A stretch of DNA of 49,594 nt from Hydnum rufescens UP504 (Eukaryota > Basidiomycota > Agaricomycetes > Cantharellales > Hydnaceae), in NCBI GenBank assembly GCA_014904985.1, contig MU129182.1, positions 1 through 49,594 on the forward strand. Reading direction: 5' to 3'. Made by a program: the position numbers and the translations under genes. The notes beneath the pieces are model-generated. The model saw only the letters and a program-made list of their open reading frames with translations. It had not been told where the DNA came from and did not search any database. This document shows positions 19,701 through 33,039 of the stretch, piece after piece; position 1 is the first letter of the stretch, and each line of letters begins with the position of its first letter.

Positions 19701-21185
19701 TTCGCTTCAATGGTTGATCACACTCTGCAAGACATGTATGGTGTTCAGTGGAGAATAGGAAGGGATATGGACTAGCTGTAGTCAATGACATATTGTCTGG
19801 GATGCTTGTGGAAGGGCTTATACTGTACATCTGTGATGCTTGTAGGAAGGCTTATACATTGTGTGGGATGCTTATGGAAAGGCTTATATGTCTGGGATGC
19901 TTGTGGAAAGGCTTATATGTTGTTCATGTTGTGTTGGTCTATTTACTGATATTTGTGTATTCTTGTTTACGTTCTCCTGGTCAAAATGTGGATATCTGTG
20001 GGTTATAGACTGGTCAGTGCTTGGTTAGTCTTGTTAGTATGTTTCTTCCTTCTTTCTTCAAAACCTGATTCGTATTTCGTTATGCTTACTTTTCCTTGGA
20101 TGTCCAGCAACTCTAACCTTAGGTCCTGCAACTATCCTTGGCTTTAGTGATTCATGTAGAGGGCTACCAGTGGCTTTGTCTCAACAACCTTGAAGATGAC
20201 TTAGCTCCAGATGGCTTATAGATAGACTGTTCTTTAGAGGCAAGCAGAAAAGTTGACAGTGGTTGACAGTGATGATTTCCAGAGAGGAGATTATTGTGTG
20301 GGGATACAGGAAATCTACCAGCTTTTATACCTTTCTGAAGGTGGCTGTGTTTAAGAAATATGACTCCCCCATGGGTGAGTCATATGTGAGTCATAGGTGA
20401 GAACAAAAGAAAAATAACAAGATGATGTAATAATGCGGTCATAGCTGAGTCATTGCATAAGGAGAACAAAAGGAATCATGAGGAGGTGATGTCATAGTGA
20501 TGTCATTCATAAAGAGAACAAAAGGAATCATGAGGGGGGGTGATGTCACCAATTTGCTGAGCATGTGGAATGCTTGGAGCATGTGGTCACTGACCATGTG
20601 GAGCATTCTGGAGGCGAAATGAAAGGATATCTCCAGGTTTTGGAGATTAATTTGAGCATAGTCCAATGGTTAAGGTGTTTTGTTGCTTGTTGATAATGGG
20701 GACAAGTGCATGGGATGGGATTCGATGCAGAAACAGCAGTTTGCATCCGTAATAGACGTTCTTGGTATCATTAGATGCGGATTTCTAACAGCTTTCTGGG
20801 CGCGGTGGTTTCGAGCAGATCTGGTGTAAACTGACAGAGAAATTCGTTTTTTACTGATGGGTGTTGATTTTGATAGTAATATCATTCTGTAGAGTTCAAT
20901 GTTGATCTGTTCTTCGCGTGCTCAGTACCATTGGATGCAGATTTTTTATATCTTTCTAGGAACGGTTGTTCCGAGAGGATCGGATGCGAACTGAGGGAGA
21001 AATTCGTTTTTTACTAGAAATCCTGGATTTTGATAGTAAAATTGGCCTGGAGAGTGCAGTTTTGGTCCGTTCAACTTGTGTTCAGTACCGTTCGAAAGGT
21101 GTGAATCGTAGCTTTCTAAGTGTTATATGGGCGTACCTCTCCGATCAAAACTGACAGAGGTATAGAACAAATTTGATTTCCACAC
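19700..21185. mobile_element. Unidentified repeat-rich insertion in the Copia integrase-RT linker
   Basis: Copia coding sequence stops near 19700 and resumes near 21185. Between them are several tandem repeats: GGGATGCTTGTGGAAAGGCTTATA near 19798-19920; a 44-bp unit with GAACAAAAGGAATCATGAGG and GATGTCAT near 20400-20550; and two to three degenerate copies of a 145-bp unit near 20740-21170 containing CAGTACCATTGGATGCAGAT, ATCTTTCTAGGAACG and AACTGAGGGAGAAATTCG. No transposase, gag or RT frame is recognised. The 145-bp unit recurs in the insertion at 46620-48171, so both may be the same element family. Confidence 0.5.
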
Positions 21186-22634
21186 ATAGCTGTAATTAAT
21201 TTCATAATTGGTCATGTGATTTTCCAAAGGCTGGGAGTGGTGTGATTTCGCATTTTCTGATACTGGATGTTTTTATCTTCCACATCGGCGCAATAAACTT
21301 GATGTTTTGTTCAACCAAGATCTTGTTCTGCCCTTTCCAATAAATTCTGTGAGCATGCAGGCTATCATTATCATAGCCTACCCAAAACCCTTCATTCGTG
21401 CATTCATCCAATTTTGACCCAGAGTCATTGTGGACCCAGACTTGCTGGCCCCAAATAGGGACATTTGCCAGGCTTGGTTTCTCTTTCATAAGTCATTTGA
21501 AAGGAGTCATGTGGCCAAGGACCTGTGTAGAAGTATGATTTTTGAGCTATATGGCCCAATTCACTGCTTCACCCCAAAGGCTTTTTGGCATCTGGGATTG
21601 GTGTAGCATGGCCCGAGTTTGTTTGAGAATCCTCTGATTCAGGGACTTGGCAACACCATTGTGTTGTGGCATATTGTGTGTAGTTAAATGCCATTTGGTC
21701 CCCTGAGTATGCAGGAACTCTGTGAATGCTGAACTTGTGTATTCGCCACCTCAGTCTGAGCACAGCCATTTGATTTGGACACCATGCTGGGTCTTCACCC
21801 ATGCTGCATAGTCCTTATAAGCACCAAAGGCTTCATCCTTTGTGCGTATGACCTGAATCTTTGAATATCAGGTGGCGTCATCTGTAAATGTGACATAATA
21901 CGAGTGCCCACCCAATGAATTAATCAGTGATGGTCCCCAAACATCCATATGGATTTCATCGCTGAAAGAAGATGCAAGTGGCACCACCTGTTCCTTCTGA
22001 ATGGCTTTCCTTGTGGCCTTCCCATATTAACATGAATCACAAGTGAATTCATTTAGGTCATCAATGAGTTTGATGCCTTGAATGACATTATTTTTAATGA
22101 GGGAATGGATTGTATTGATGGAAATGTGGCCCAGTCATTTATGGAGTTCGGAGAGTTTGACAGTTTCGGTCATGGCCCCAGCTGCCATACTGGCATGCTT
22201 GACTTTGTACAGACCATTTCTGCCAACTGGGATTTCACCAATGATGGCACCCTTGGAATTCTTGATCCTACACATGTTTCCATCAAATAGAACCTTGTGG
22301 CCTGCCTTTGTAATACAATTGATTGAGACAACCATAAGTCCCATTTCAGGGGCATGCAGCGCATCACATAGAATAACTGGGGTGAATTTTCCAGCATTCA
22401 GGACCTGTATCTTTAAATTTCCAGTACCAACAGCATAGAAAATCTGTTTGTCAGCTGCCATGATCGGTCAAGGATCAATAGAACAGTAGTTGATAAACAA
22501 CTCTGTGTAGGGCAACATGTGTCTTGTTGCCCCCAAATCATATAGTTTGGCATAAGCAAGGGAATTCAGTCGATCATTTGGCATGGCCCCAATGCCTGCA
22601 TTGGGCTTGGCAGCCTTGATTATCACCCATGCTT
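21186..22634 (-). pseudogene. Copia polyprotein: protease and integrase
   Basis: From the KDZ insertion point the minus strand reads DVKAWVIIKAAKPNAGIGA, then the protease motif YDLGATRHM near 22550-22525 (DSGA is usual), then AVGTGNLKIQ, the GAG-pre-integrase segment and the integrase core (KWLCSD-stop-GGEYTSSAF near 21750; THNMPQHNGVAKSLN near 21670), ending with the C-terminal segment VPIWGQQVWVHN and GFWVGYD. The integrase is broken by a TGA at 21753-21751 where Arg is expected and a TAG at 21549-21547 where Trp is expected. All of these changes fit C:G to T:A transitions. Protease would cut the polyprotein and integrase would insert the cDNA. Confidence 0.85.
22628..22634. repeat. Left target-site duplication of the KDZ element (CATGCTT)
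   Basis: It matches 44345-44351. If one copy and the intervening 21.7 kb are removed, the Copia frame reads through as EHADVKAWVIIKAAKP on the minus strand. Confidence 0.85.
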
Positions 22635-22705
22635 CAGCTTAGGGCGACTAGAATGACCCCTTGAAGGTCCGATTTTAACGTATGAAACCCCCCCCTTGAA
22701 GGGTA
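22635..22705 (+). repeat. Left terminal inverted repeat of the KDZ element
   Basis: It contains AGGGCGACTA, CCTTGAAGG, ATTTTAACGTATGAAA, a run of eight C and CTTGAAGGGTA. The right TIR has the same order with a few substitutions. Confidence 0.85.
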
Positions 22706-22729
22706 TCTGGGTAGCAGAGTATCATCTAC

Positions 22730-24545
22730 TATTTCAGACAGAAATACTGGCTAGCACCTGCTATAGCAAGCAAAATCAGCTACTATTGGTATAGTATTCC
22801 CTGCTACTCTGGGATCATGGCACCTACTATGAATGGGCTATCATGTGTTATGATGAATGCAACACCTACTATCATTGTTTTAACATCTACTATCCTTGGT
22901 ATAAACACATACTATACTCACAAGAACACCTGCAATGAGTGCCTGATTACTTGCTACCCTCACTTGAAATACCTACTATAGCCTGGAAATCACCTGCTGT
23001 AGTCAATAAGTAACCTACTATCTGTGCAATATCACTTGCTAGGGCTCTCGGGATACTGACTATGTGACTTAGAACACCTACTACACCTTACAATATACCT
23101 ACTATGGAGAGCAGACCATCTGCTATTCCCCAAGGAACACCTACTATGCACTTTACAACAGCTGCTATGCCTCATGAAATACCTACTATATTGCTTAGAG
23201 CAGCTACTATCCCTTGGAAAACACCTACTATACCCATTAGACCACCTGCTATGCCCCTTAGAACACCTACTAACCCACATAGAACACCTGCTACAGCTCT
23301 TAGAATACCCACTATGCCCTACAGAACACCTACTAAAGTGTTTAGAACACCTGCTATCGACCTCAGAACATCTGTAATGCTTCTGGAACACCTACTATGT
23401 CCTATTGAACACCTGCTATCAACCTTGGAACACCTGCTATTCCCTGTAAGACACCTACTATCAACCTTGGAACACCTGCTTTGCCATCTAAAATACCTGC
23501 TATCAACCTTGGAACACCTGATATGCCTACAGAACACCTGCTACAGCCCTCAGAATACCTGCTATGCCCTATAGAACAATTGCTATAGCCTTTAGAACAC
23601 CTGCTACAGCCTCTAGAACACCTGCTATGCCCCTATAGAACACCTGGTATCAAGCTTGCAACACCTGCTATGCACTATAGAACACCTGCTACAGCCCTTA
23701 GACCACCTGCTATCAAGCTTGCAACACCTTCTATGCACCATAGAACACCTGCTACAGCCCAGGGAACACCTGCTATCAACCTTGGAATACCTGCTATGCC
23801 CTCTAAAATACCTGCTATCACCTTCAGAACACCTGCTATGCCCTATAGAACACCTGCTATGCCCTCTAAAATACCTGCTATCACCTTCACACCTGCTATG
23901 CCCTATAGAACACCTGCTATGCCTTCTAAAATACCTGCTATCACCTTCAGAACACCTGCTATGCCCTATAGAACACCTGCTATGCCCTCTAAAATACCTG
24001 CTATCACCTGAACACCTGCTATGCCCTATAGAACACCTGCTATGCCTTCTAAAATACCTGCTATCACCTTCAGAACACCTGCTATGCCCTATAGAACACC
24101 TGCTATGCCCTCTAAAATACCTGCCATCACCTTCAGAACACCTGCTATGCCCTATAGAACACCTGCTATGCCCTCTAAAATACCTGCCATCACCTTCAGA
24201 ACACCTGCTATGCCCTATAGAACACCTGCTATCACCTTTAGAACACCTGCTATGCCCTATAGAACACCTGCTATGCCTTATAGAACACCTGCTATGCCTT
24301 ATAGAACACCTGCTATGCCTAATAGAATACCTGCTATGCCCTATAGAATACCTGCTATGCCCTATAGAACACCTGCTATGCCTTATAGAACACCTGCTAT
24401 GCCTTATAGAACACCTGCTATGCCTAATAGAATACCTGCTATGCCTTATAGAACACCTGCTATGCCTTATAGAATACCTGCTACCAGGCTTGGAACACCT
24501 GCTATGCACTACAGAATAACTGCTACACCCCATAGAACACCTATG
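22730..24545 (+). repeat. Left subterminal satellite, 21-bp unit with CACCTGCTAT core
   Basis: The unit is TATAGAACACCTGCTATGCCT in its clean part (23800-24500) and degenerates towards the terminus, where ACCTACTAT or CACCTGCTA is spaced 20-30 bp apart. The 21-bp period keeps frames open, producing artificial heptad proteins (RHSRCSI on the minus strand). A 63-bp higher-order unit (TCTAAAATACC / TCACCTTCAGAACACC / CCTATAGAACACC) is visible in 23790-24220. Confidence 0.92.
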
Positions 24546-24950
24546 TATGTACAATCCAAGGGGTTAATAGTATCACAGAATCCAGCATGATCTGTGCAGC
24601 CCCAGTTTGAGGGATGATTATGGGGTCCAAGTAAACAGGTCAGGAGAGGTCATTCATCATGTAAATCTGACAACCAATATTGGGTCGTGCTTGCTTAGCA
24701 AAGAGGTGTTGGGAAAACAAAGATAGTTTGAAGGTAGGCCAATGGTTATCACAACCAATATTGGGACATTCTTAGCAAAGAGGTGTTGGGAAAAGGGTGT
24801 ATGAGGAAGAATAATAGCAGTGATTTTGGGGGAAGATGGTTTGAAGGCAGGCCAATGGTACCCTGAACATAGGGGCCACCAACAGACCCCATGGAAAAAA
24901 GGAGAGGGAATGGAAGAAAGGGAACCTGTCTAAGCACCAGAGCCAAACCA
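24546..24950. other. Non-coding stretch with an imperfect direct repeat
   Basis: ACAACCAATATTGGG, TTAGCAAAGAGGTGTTGGG and AGGCCAATGGT occur twice (24670-24745 and 24752-24865). No gene is recognised; this is the 3' side of cargo gene A. Confidence 0.6.
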
Positions 24951-27707
24951 CTAATCCTTGTCTCCATTCTCATCACTATTATCATGGTCTTCAGGGACTG
25001 GACCAGAGGGCACTTTTGAGGTAGAGGCTTTTGGGCCTAAAGGAGCCAGGAGTGGAAGGCTCATTAGAATCTGCAACATTGGAGGGAGATAAGCAAGAAG
25101 TCACTCACCCCTTTTCAAATAGGTAGTTGGGGACCCTGTGCCACAATCTGGGTCAGAATGGCAGACTGGACAGTTTATGGGAGGAATTTCCTTACCAGTA
25201 GCCCTCTGTTTACCTTTGGCTTTAGCTTTGGCCATGGCTGCCTGTTCTTTTCTAAAGGCATTGGTCATACTGAAAGTTAGAACTGCTTGTCCAGACAATG
25301 TCGTCACCAAGCCCTCATCATCATACTCCTTCAACCACGTCTCCTTTGTAATTTCAGCTTTAATATTCACAATTAGCAAAGCCAAACCACTGAGGATTAC
25401 AACAAAATCTTATGGTGAGTTAGGATCCCTACTTCAATTTTTGTGTTAGGGACTGCCTTCACCTCACCACCAACCTTCTCCACTAAGCCCACAACACAGG
25501 CTTGGAGTAGAGCCCACCTCTGTGGAGTGTTGAGGGTTTCCATTTTGAGGAAGGGAACATCGTCAGGAAAGTTTTGGATGACATATATGTCCTGGATCCC
25601 AGCCTCTGTACAGCCTGTTACCAATCCTGGAAAGGACTGCCTTCCCATCCCCCATCCCCAAGGCTTTGTCTAGTCTCGGTAATTAATTCATATCTCACCA
25701 CTGGCTTTAGTCCACTGTCCACTTACTGAGTAGGTCGCACCAAGCTTTGGAGGCGGCAGTTCTCAGGGCTGCTTGTACTCCCTGTGCCCCTTGCATACCA
25801 TTAATCCTAGCCTTAACACGCTCCCACTCAACCACAGGATCATCACTAGAGGACTCTGTGCGATCCACATAAGTAGAACTGTAGATTAAACTCCTCAGTC
25901 CTGACTCTGTAGAGACATTCTCTCCCTAGGATACTTTGGCACTTACAAGAGCTCTGCAAAGATCTTCCTCTTCAGATTGGCGTCCTGCCAGATGAGTCCT
26001 TCCAAGATTTCACTGGTTCTCGCACTGCTGGAGAAGAGACTACTGGCAGCCACTGCATCGGAATCCAAGGCATCCTGGCACAGGGAAAAACTGAATATTT
26101 CAACAGACCAAAGGTTGCTGAGAACATGGGCCTACAAATAGTGTGAGAACAGTAATCCCCAATGGGAACAGACAAACCCTCTCTGACAGATCCTTTGTCT
26201 CCTGTCTGATTACCCTTGCATGGGTGCCCACCATAATCTTGGAATTAGCCTGATTGACTTGAAGTCTTTTGCCTCTTCTTTTATCTTGGTTCGCCACTTA
26301 GACAATCTGCCCTCGCCACCACGATCTTTGGCCTTCTTCATCTCTGCCTTGTAGCTGGTATGCATGGTCTCCATGTCTAGAGGAGAATCCTGGTCAGTTG
26401 TAAGGACCATGCCTTCTTCAACGTTACATACCTCTGATGTCCGGGTTTCAATCTCTGAAGACTGCTTAGAAACTGTTCCAAATATTACCATGGTAGCTCT
26501 CCTTGGCAAACAAGTCTCCCAGGGACCTGAAGATCACAGAGGTGGTGACGTTGAGCTCTTCAGCCATAGTCTTGGTGAGGTCCTCAGTGGATTTCCAAAA
26601 AGCATCGCGCACGACTTTCTCCTGGGCAGTCGTGAGATATTCGGAGGGGGCATCTCCAGGCTTATCTGCTACATCAGCACCGATGTCTCCCCCACTGTTC
26701 TCCACAGCATCATCATGCTCAGTGGATTTGCCACCTGTCCCAGGGCCTTCTGTGCCTTGAGTGTCCGCAGGAATGCCCTCTGGCAGGGAAGTGTGAGCAT
26801 TCTTGGCAATGGGGAACATTCTTGGGCCCTTCTCAGAGAGCTGGGGCAAGGCGGAAAGGGTGGACAATTTGAGAAGGGCGGCACGCTCCTTTTCTAGATG
26901 CCATTGCATGTCCTTGTTTTGGGAGGCCCTGAGACCTCTTATAAGACCAGTGGGAGACAAGGGCACCACAGGCACAGTGTCTACTTCCCCCCCATCACTC
27001 CCCATCATACCGCCCTCTTCAGCGGCCCTAGAGTCGAGAGTCAAGGGCCCAGGCCCTGAGTCCGACTGTATCTCCTCATCGCTCAGACTGAGGCCTTCTC
27101 CCAGCACTCTGGGGGAGGATATGCTCTCAGTCTCTTCCTCTGGCAGTCCAGGACCCAGAAGTGAGGTCTCGACATCACGGGCATCCTCTGAGAAATGGCC
27201 CACAGACTTTGATTGGCATTGTGGAAGCAAGGGGCCGGCATGATCCTCATTCCGAGCACTAGGGGACATGGGGCTAGCTTCATCGGGAGACACATTGCCG
27301 TTCGCACTGGCAGCAGTATCGCCCTGCTCTTCATTACTCTCCCTTTCTACCCCTTCTGGAATTCCCGCCATAGTGTTCCAATCCAGGACAACACTGCAGC
27401 CTTTGGCATATGTAACGATGGGCTTGGACTGGGAAGACTTCTGAGAGGCACCACTCTTCTGACGCTTCTTGTGGACTCCGTTGTCGTCATCAAGCGCCTG
27501 TCTGCCCCTCTTTGACTTTGAAACACCAGCACTAACGACTGCCAGGGCGTTTGGAGGCAATGGGGGTGCCCCCACTGACCCTTTAGTCCTTTTGGGTTGG
27601 CGATCAAAGATGTCTTGTTCGGCCTCCTCCCCATCAGTGGGTCTCGGTGGGCAGACAGGAGGGACCTTGGAGGCTTTCTTTTGAGTGGGTCCGGACCTGT
27701 TGGCCAT
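24951..27707 (-). CDS. KDZ cargo gene A: large nuclear-type protein of unknown function
   Basis: A true ATG at 27707 opens MANRSGPTQKKASKVPP. A single exon of over 400 codons follows, rich in Ser, Pro, Asp and Glu, with basic clusters (RQPKRTKG, SKSKRGRQ, KKRQKS) that look like nuclear localisation signals. Near its end TEDLTKTMAEELNVTTSVIF, then RSLGDLF, could form a helix-turn-helix, and YHGNIWNSF leads towards further exons (KWRTKIKEEAKDF, GLSVPIGDYCSHTICRP, IPPINCPVCHS). A final exon ends DENGDKD with a stop at 24953-24951 after a GTGAGT...TTGCAG intron near 25109-25071. Several introns lie between 26500 and 25650, and I have not fixed all of them. I know no function for the family. Its position inside the KDZ element makes it cargo or an accessory transposition protein. 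Confidence 0.55.
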
Positions 27708-27898
27708 GGCACCAGCCTTAGTATTGGCATGAGTGGCCCTGGTGGGGATGGCAGTCTAGAAAATGCATCAGATGCAGTTACATGAGCCTACTGAAACCAT
27801 ATGCACTGTAGAATCAGACACCCCTCTGTCTTCAGCAGAGACCTCTTCTCCTTCTCCCTCCGGCACCCCAGGAGGCTATTATGGATGGATGAACCATA

Positions 27899-28384
27899 TC
27901 AGCGGTTGAAACTACACATGTAGTCTATAAAACATATGTCTTGCTTCCTCTTCTTTGCTGCACCGGACTTGGTGGATACGTCCACAGTAGAAAAATCCAC
28001 TATCTTTTCTTTCGCCCCTGGTGGCTGAATTTTAGGACGGGGCATAATGAACTTCAGAAAAATCGGATAATCAGGAGGCATTGCTGTTAGTTGAGAGTGT
28101 TGATTTTCCAAACAGAGAAGTCAAATCTTGTAAGAGAATCTGCTCTAACTCTGGTTTGGAAAGAGGGGGGCGGATGGAAAATGTGGGCACAATATCGTAC
28201 GACTCCGATAGAAGGGAGGAAAATACGTTGGGGAAGTTTTCCTTCCCAGTCTTTTGAGCGGTGGATAGGGAAAGGGGGCACACATCTTGAAGAGGGCGAA
28301 GGGTTTCAGGTGAATTTTTTTTGCACTAAAACTGGTGCTGCCCAAATTTTCACTCAATGCCACCAAGGCGGATACAAGGGACAA
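27899..28384 (-). CDS. Possible small coding segment between cargo genes A and B
   Basis: Minus-strand frames give FPNVFSSLLSESYDIVPTFS, KPELEQILLQDLTSLFGKS and, further on, FLKFIMPRPKIQPPGAKEKI with a basic GAAKKRKQD. The text looks protein-like and is placed upstream of cargo gene A, so it may be an upstream exon pair of that gene or an independent small gene. I recognise no domain. Confidence 0.3.
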
Positions 28385-28633
28385 TCTACATTAAGCAATT
28401 AAGGAACAAAGCATACATGCCTGTATATACAATGATATGAAGACCGTAAATATAGCAATGGCTATACAATTTGCGAAGTCAATGTCTATTAGCCCTTGGA
28501 TGTGGCCTTCCTCATACCTTAACGTTTTTCACACATTCCTCCAAAGGGCCTCAAGGAAGTTTGGCTGTAGGGGCCCCCGAAGAGGACTGCATGGTTGACC
28601 TGCCCACTGCCACAGGGGGTGAGGCGTCAACTA

Positions 28634-31600
28634 CTAGGAATCTATTATTGGGTCAACCTTCTTACCCTTACGCTTTGCCTTGCTGGATCTGAAGTCGTTC
28701 ACTCTGTCCTCTGATTGGGCCCGGTCTGCCTCCAAGGTCAACAAAGTGGGGATGAAAGGAGGCATCGGGGAAGAGGAATCCCAATCGATAAAAAACCGCT
28801 TAGAATCCAGCCTGTATCCTACAGCCTCTGTCAACTGTCGTACATTTAACTTCTTGGATTGGGCCAGGGGTACAAACTTGCACTGCATGTGGTTCGATTG
28901 TGCTGCAAACTCGACTTGGGAAGCAATAAAGCGCAGAAGCTTTACATACGGCCCTGACACGGCGGGGTAGACAGGCCTGACAAATGAGGTGTTGAAGTCC
29001 GCTAGGAGACAGAGGAGGATTTCAAGGTGTTGAAAACATAGTGCCTCCTCTGGACTAAAATCGGCAGGACAGGGGGCCTGGGACAAGGACCCTAGGAATT
29101 CCTTGGAGAATAATGCTCACAAATAAGCACACTTGGGAGGGTCAGGCCCCTGAGAGCAAACAACAGCGGGGTATTTGCCAGTCTCAAGGAGATCCGCCAT
29201 GATGAGAGTTTGATGACAGCGCTCTCTTTCACAAGCGAACTCGTAATCCGGTTCTGAAGGGGGGAGAGAACGGGAGGGGGGCACCAATCCCATCAGGGTG
29301 CCATGGACAGCAAGGGGACATGAATACTTCCACAAATACTGGATGTATCCTGGCTCCCTGACCATACGATACGGCAGCCAGGAATTGAAACAGGCCGGCA
29401 GATCTGCTGCAACGACCAGAGAAAACTTCTCATCCTCTTTCAGCAAACGATATACCTCATCCCTGTTTGCAAGGGACTTGAAAATGACCCTCAATGCAAG
29501 ACCCTTTTTGCCAAGATGGGTCTGTTTCCAGCCCTCAGCGCCCCTGGACTGGACGACGTCCACCATGCTGAGGAGTGCCATCTCTGTCACGAAAGGCTCT
29601 ACCAGTAGTCCATACCACACATCAGGAAGTACTTCAGGGGTTCTCTCATCATTTGTACTGAAGAGATCTGCCGAAACATTGAGAGTTTCTGCCCCTATGC
29701 CCAGCAAGGACGGCACCATCCTCCTCTGCTCATGGTAAGAAGGAGGCACAAAAATAAGCGCCTGCTGAGCAGGAAGGTGGTTTCCCATCAGCAAAGGTGT
29801 CCACATGTGGTACCATCGTCTTTTACCACTGGACGGTGGATGAAGACCCTCCTTCATACTGTTTCCCGGTCCAGATAGTGTCTCCCACAAGGTCCCTCAT
29901 TGCCAGGGAGAAAGAAGCAAACAACAGACAATCACGGCGCTCCAGATCAAGAGTTTGAAGCACCAGGCTAGCCAGGTTCTGTTGCAACATGACATCCCAG
30001 GCCCAAGTAGGGCCTGGAGGAGGGGGAATGAGGAAGGGAACAGGAGCAGTTAGCTTTTCGCAGGTCACCCATGCTGTCCTCTTTCTATCACCAGTGCTAT
30101 CCATCCATTGGAATAAGAACGACTGGTGATTTTCCTCTGCCCGGACATCATTTGTTGGTGTACTGTGTGGGTCCATTTTGAACCTTGAACCCGCCCTATC
30201 TGCTTCCACACACCAGTGCCGGACCCCCCACCTCTCCAACATCTGCAAGAAATGATGGAATTCCACACGCAAGTTCTCAGCCTGCATCCCAACCATTCCC
30301 CCAACAAAGAACAAACTGCCAGCACATTCTCGTTGGACCAGCCAGATTGGATAATCAAAACCCCCAGTAATGCACAAACATCGATCACAGTGAGTACAGA
30401 CATGCGAGCGACAGCCAGAGAGAGGGCGATGGTCCATTCCATATATAGGACGGTGTTCCGAACATCATCGAGCATGGCGAAAACCATGAGTCTGTGAAGC
30501 TCCGCATCGGCGCTTCGCACCCTTTTGGAGGCTTCATCCAGAGCACTGAAACTGTGATCACTGGGGGCATGTGGTGTTACATGAAGGGCATGCAGATGAT
30601 TGACCATAGTGGAAGCTATGTCCAATATGCATCCAAAATGAGACCTTGGCCCTGTCCTGTTTGCTATCCAATTGTCGTTTACTCTGCAAAGGGCTGGAGA
30701 TGAGGAATTGTAAACCAAATATGAGGGCTCAGGCTCAGGAATCGTAGAGAATGGGGACTGGGGGACCACAAAAGCATAATGGGGGGCCAAAAGACTGCCG
30801 GCTACTGGGCTGCATTGGAAATCCAATCTCTGCAAATTGCGTTCATTCATAGCATGAGGGCCATACACGTTCAGTGGTGCTTGGCTATTGACTTCCCCAA
30901 GGTACAGGGGGAAATCGTGCGTATGTACAGCAGTCATACGAACCCGAACCTGGTGAAACAGGCGGCCGTTCATACTTAATTGCTCGCGCATATCCTCATG
31001 GCGACCATACCACAGGTTGGAGGGGATCGTAAGGAATGGGGGAATAGGTAGGCTCATGTCTATCATATACAATGTTATAACCAACATACACAACATGGCT
31101 GGAGAGTTACTTACAAGAAAGCACAGCGGGCTCTTCCAATGCTCCCTGAGTGACGTAGCTTTCAGTCTCTGCTTGGGAGATCTCATTCAGTGCACTGACC
31201 ACGGCACTCCACAACACACGGCCCTCAACATCAGGGGCCTCATTTGCACTAGGCAGGGGAAGGGGTGCTTTACGCAGCAGCGAAAACTCCTCTAATTCAC
31301 AATGTCGCTTCTCATTGCCATGCCCCTCATCTCTGACCACACGCCCTTCATGCAGCCTGTCTTCTGTTGTACCGACAGGCGAGGGTTCAAATTGGGCAGG
31401 AGGGCTGTCATGACAGTGAGGGGGATGTGATGGCCCCCCATGCCCTCTATCCAGTGAATAGTGGCCCCACTCCCTTGAACACGGTGGGTATCATTCCTCT
31501 GATGGACGATAGCTCGCATAGTGCGAGGGTCCAAAACGATTATAGGCCCTCTCACGATGATAATCAGGAGAGCAGGATCGAGACTGACTTCTTCAGTTTG

Positions 31601-32996
31601 CACCATGGTGAGAAGGGACATACAAATCGTACAGTGCATCATGGTGATTGTGGCAGGTGTGGGAACCTCTCTCTGAATGAGAAGCAGGCTGCCAAGGGAC
31701 GCCCTCATGGCCTGATCTTGAGACATGCCTCGATTTCTCCTTGTGGCAATAATGGAGCGGGTGTTCAGATGAGACCCTGGCAAGGGGGAGGGGAGGGAGG
31801 GGCACAGGATCTGAATTAGACCCCTCTGTCAGTCCCAATGCCCCAACATGAGAGGATTTCTTGGCACTGGCAGGTTTCTCTGAAATGTGCTGGTGCTGAG
31901 AGGGCAGTGGGTCAGTAGGACTTTGAGATAAAGACCCAGGGCCAGATGGGAGGGCAGGTGTAGATTTCTTCACATTTTCTGAAACCTTCTTGTGTTTAGA
32001 GGGCAAGGGGTCGACAGCATTGGAATTGTTGGCAGAATCAAATATACTAGGGGCATTCCATGCATCCAAGGCCTCTTTGTCAGACCAGATAGAAGTTGAA
32101 TCACGGGAATGCCACTCTCTTTCCAGCCTTTCCTCTGCTGCCTTCTTGTTTTGTGCCTTTTTCTGCTTCTTCTTCCTGTTCCTTTCGACGCGCTTTTCAC
32201 TACAGAGCTCTGCTTCCACATTGCCTTGCGTGATCCAAACCACAGAAGTGGAGATGACTGTGCCTGGGGATAGAGGGGTCCGGGAGAAACCAGGGGGGGG
32301 GCATCATCCCCATCCGTGGCCTCCTCATCGCCCCCATCCATGGCCTCGGTTGCCATTTCTTGGGGAGAAAGGGACCAATGGGGCACAGTGATGAATTCTT
32401 GTTCATGGCGCATCGTATTCCCTTCAGGAAACGATTGGGACTTATGGGAAATGATGCCGTGCGACATGACTTGCCAACCATTGACCATTCACAGGTCTTG
32501 CAGCGGTATAGGGGAAGAAATTGGAGGAGAGGATGGAGGACCTGCATGGAATAGTGGATATGTGGGTAGACCTGTAATCAGCAACTAGTTCAGCATTGAA
32601 ACTGCCTGGGGCACATACCACTGAACGAATGTACTGCTTGGCCCCCGGGGGGAAGACTGCTGGGTCTGCTGGCTCATAGGCACGTTCAAGGGCATCGAAG
32701 CCAGTGGGCTGAGACACTGTCGCCCAACCAGGAACGAATGTAATGATAAAGATGGCGGAGTAATAGAAGGGGCATTTGGGATAGAATGGGACAATGGCCC
32801 TGGACTGTTCAGGAAACCCAACGCCAGGATCAATGGTCTCCTCCACCAGATATTCAAAGCGCCAGGACGCTGGCGTTGGCAAAGGTTCGCCTTGCTGAAT
32901 GCAAATGGTACCGCGCAAATCAATGGTCCATCCATCACGAACAACAGTGGGAGATGGGAGAGGAATGGGTGAGATACGAGAAGCTAGAGTAGACAT
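28634..32996 (-). CDS. KDZ cargo gene B: very large multi-exon protein(s) of unknown function
   Basis: A true ATG at 32996 opens MSTLASRISPIPLPSPTVVR. Following blocks on the minus strand are WTIDLRGTICIQQGEPLPTP; a highly basic coiled segment RVERNRKKKQKKAQNKKAAE (about 32190-32130); a Ser/Pro/His-rich region; EDMREQLSMNGRLFHQVRVR (about 31000); AENLRVEFHHFLQMLERWGV and QSFLFQWMDSTGDRKRTAWV (about 30280-30070); WAWDVMLQQNLASLVLQTLD (about 29990); LPDVWYGLLVEPFVTEMALL (about 29610); and a basic end RSSKAKRKGKKVDPIIDS with a stop at 28636-28634. One clear intron is GTAAGT...ATAG near 31112-31060; others are needed. It may be one giant gene or two adjacent ones. I know no domain in it. Confidence 0.5.
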
Positions 32997-33039
32997 AGGA
33001 GCAAGGATAATTTTTGATGGTAGAGGGTAGGAGGCTGAG

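Noticed and set aside
22730..24545. CRISPR-like regular repeats
   Set aside because: Units are 21 bp and head-to-tail without unique spacers, the context is a eukaryotic transposon, and no cas gene is present.
23625..24554. Long open frames of heptad repeats (RHSRCSI-type, about 309 codons) in the 21-bp satellite
   Set aside because: The period is a multiple of three, so frames stay open on both strands at once. This is a by-product of the satellite, as are the frames at 43347-44164.
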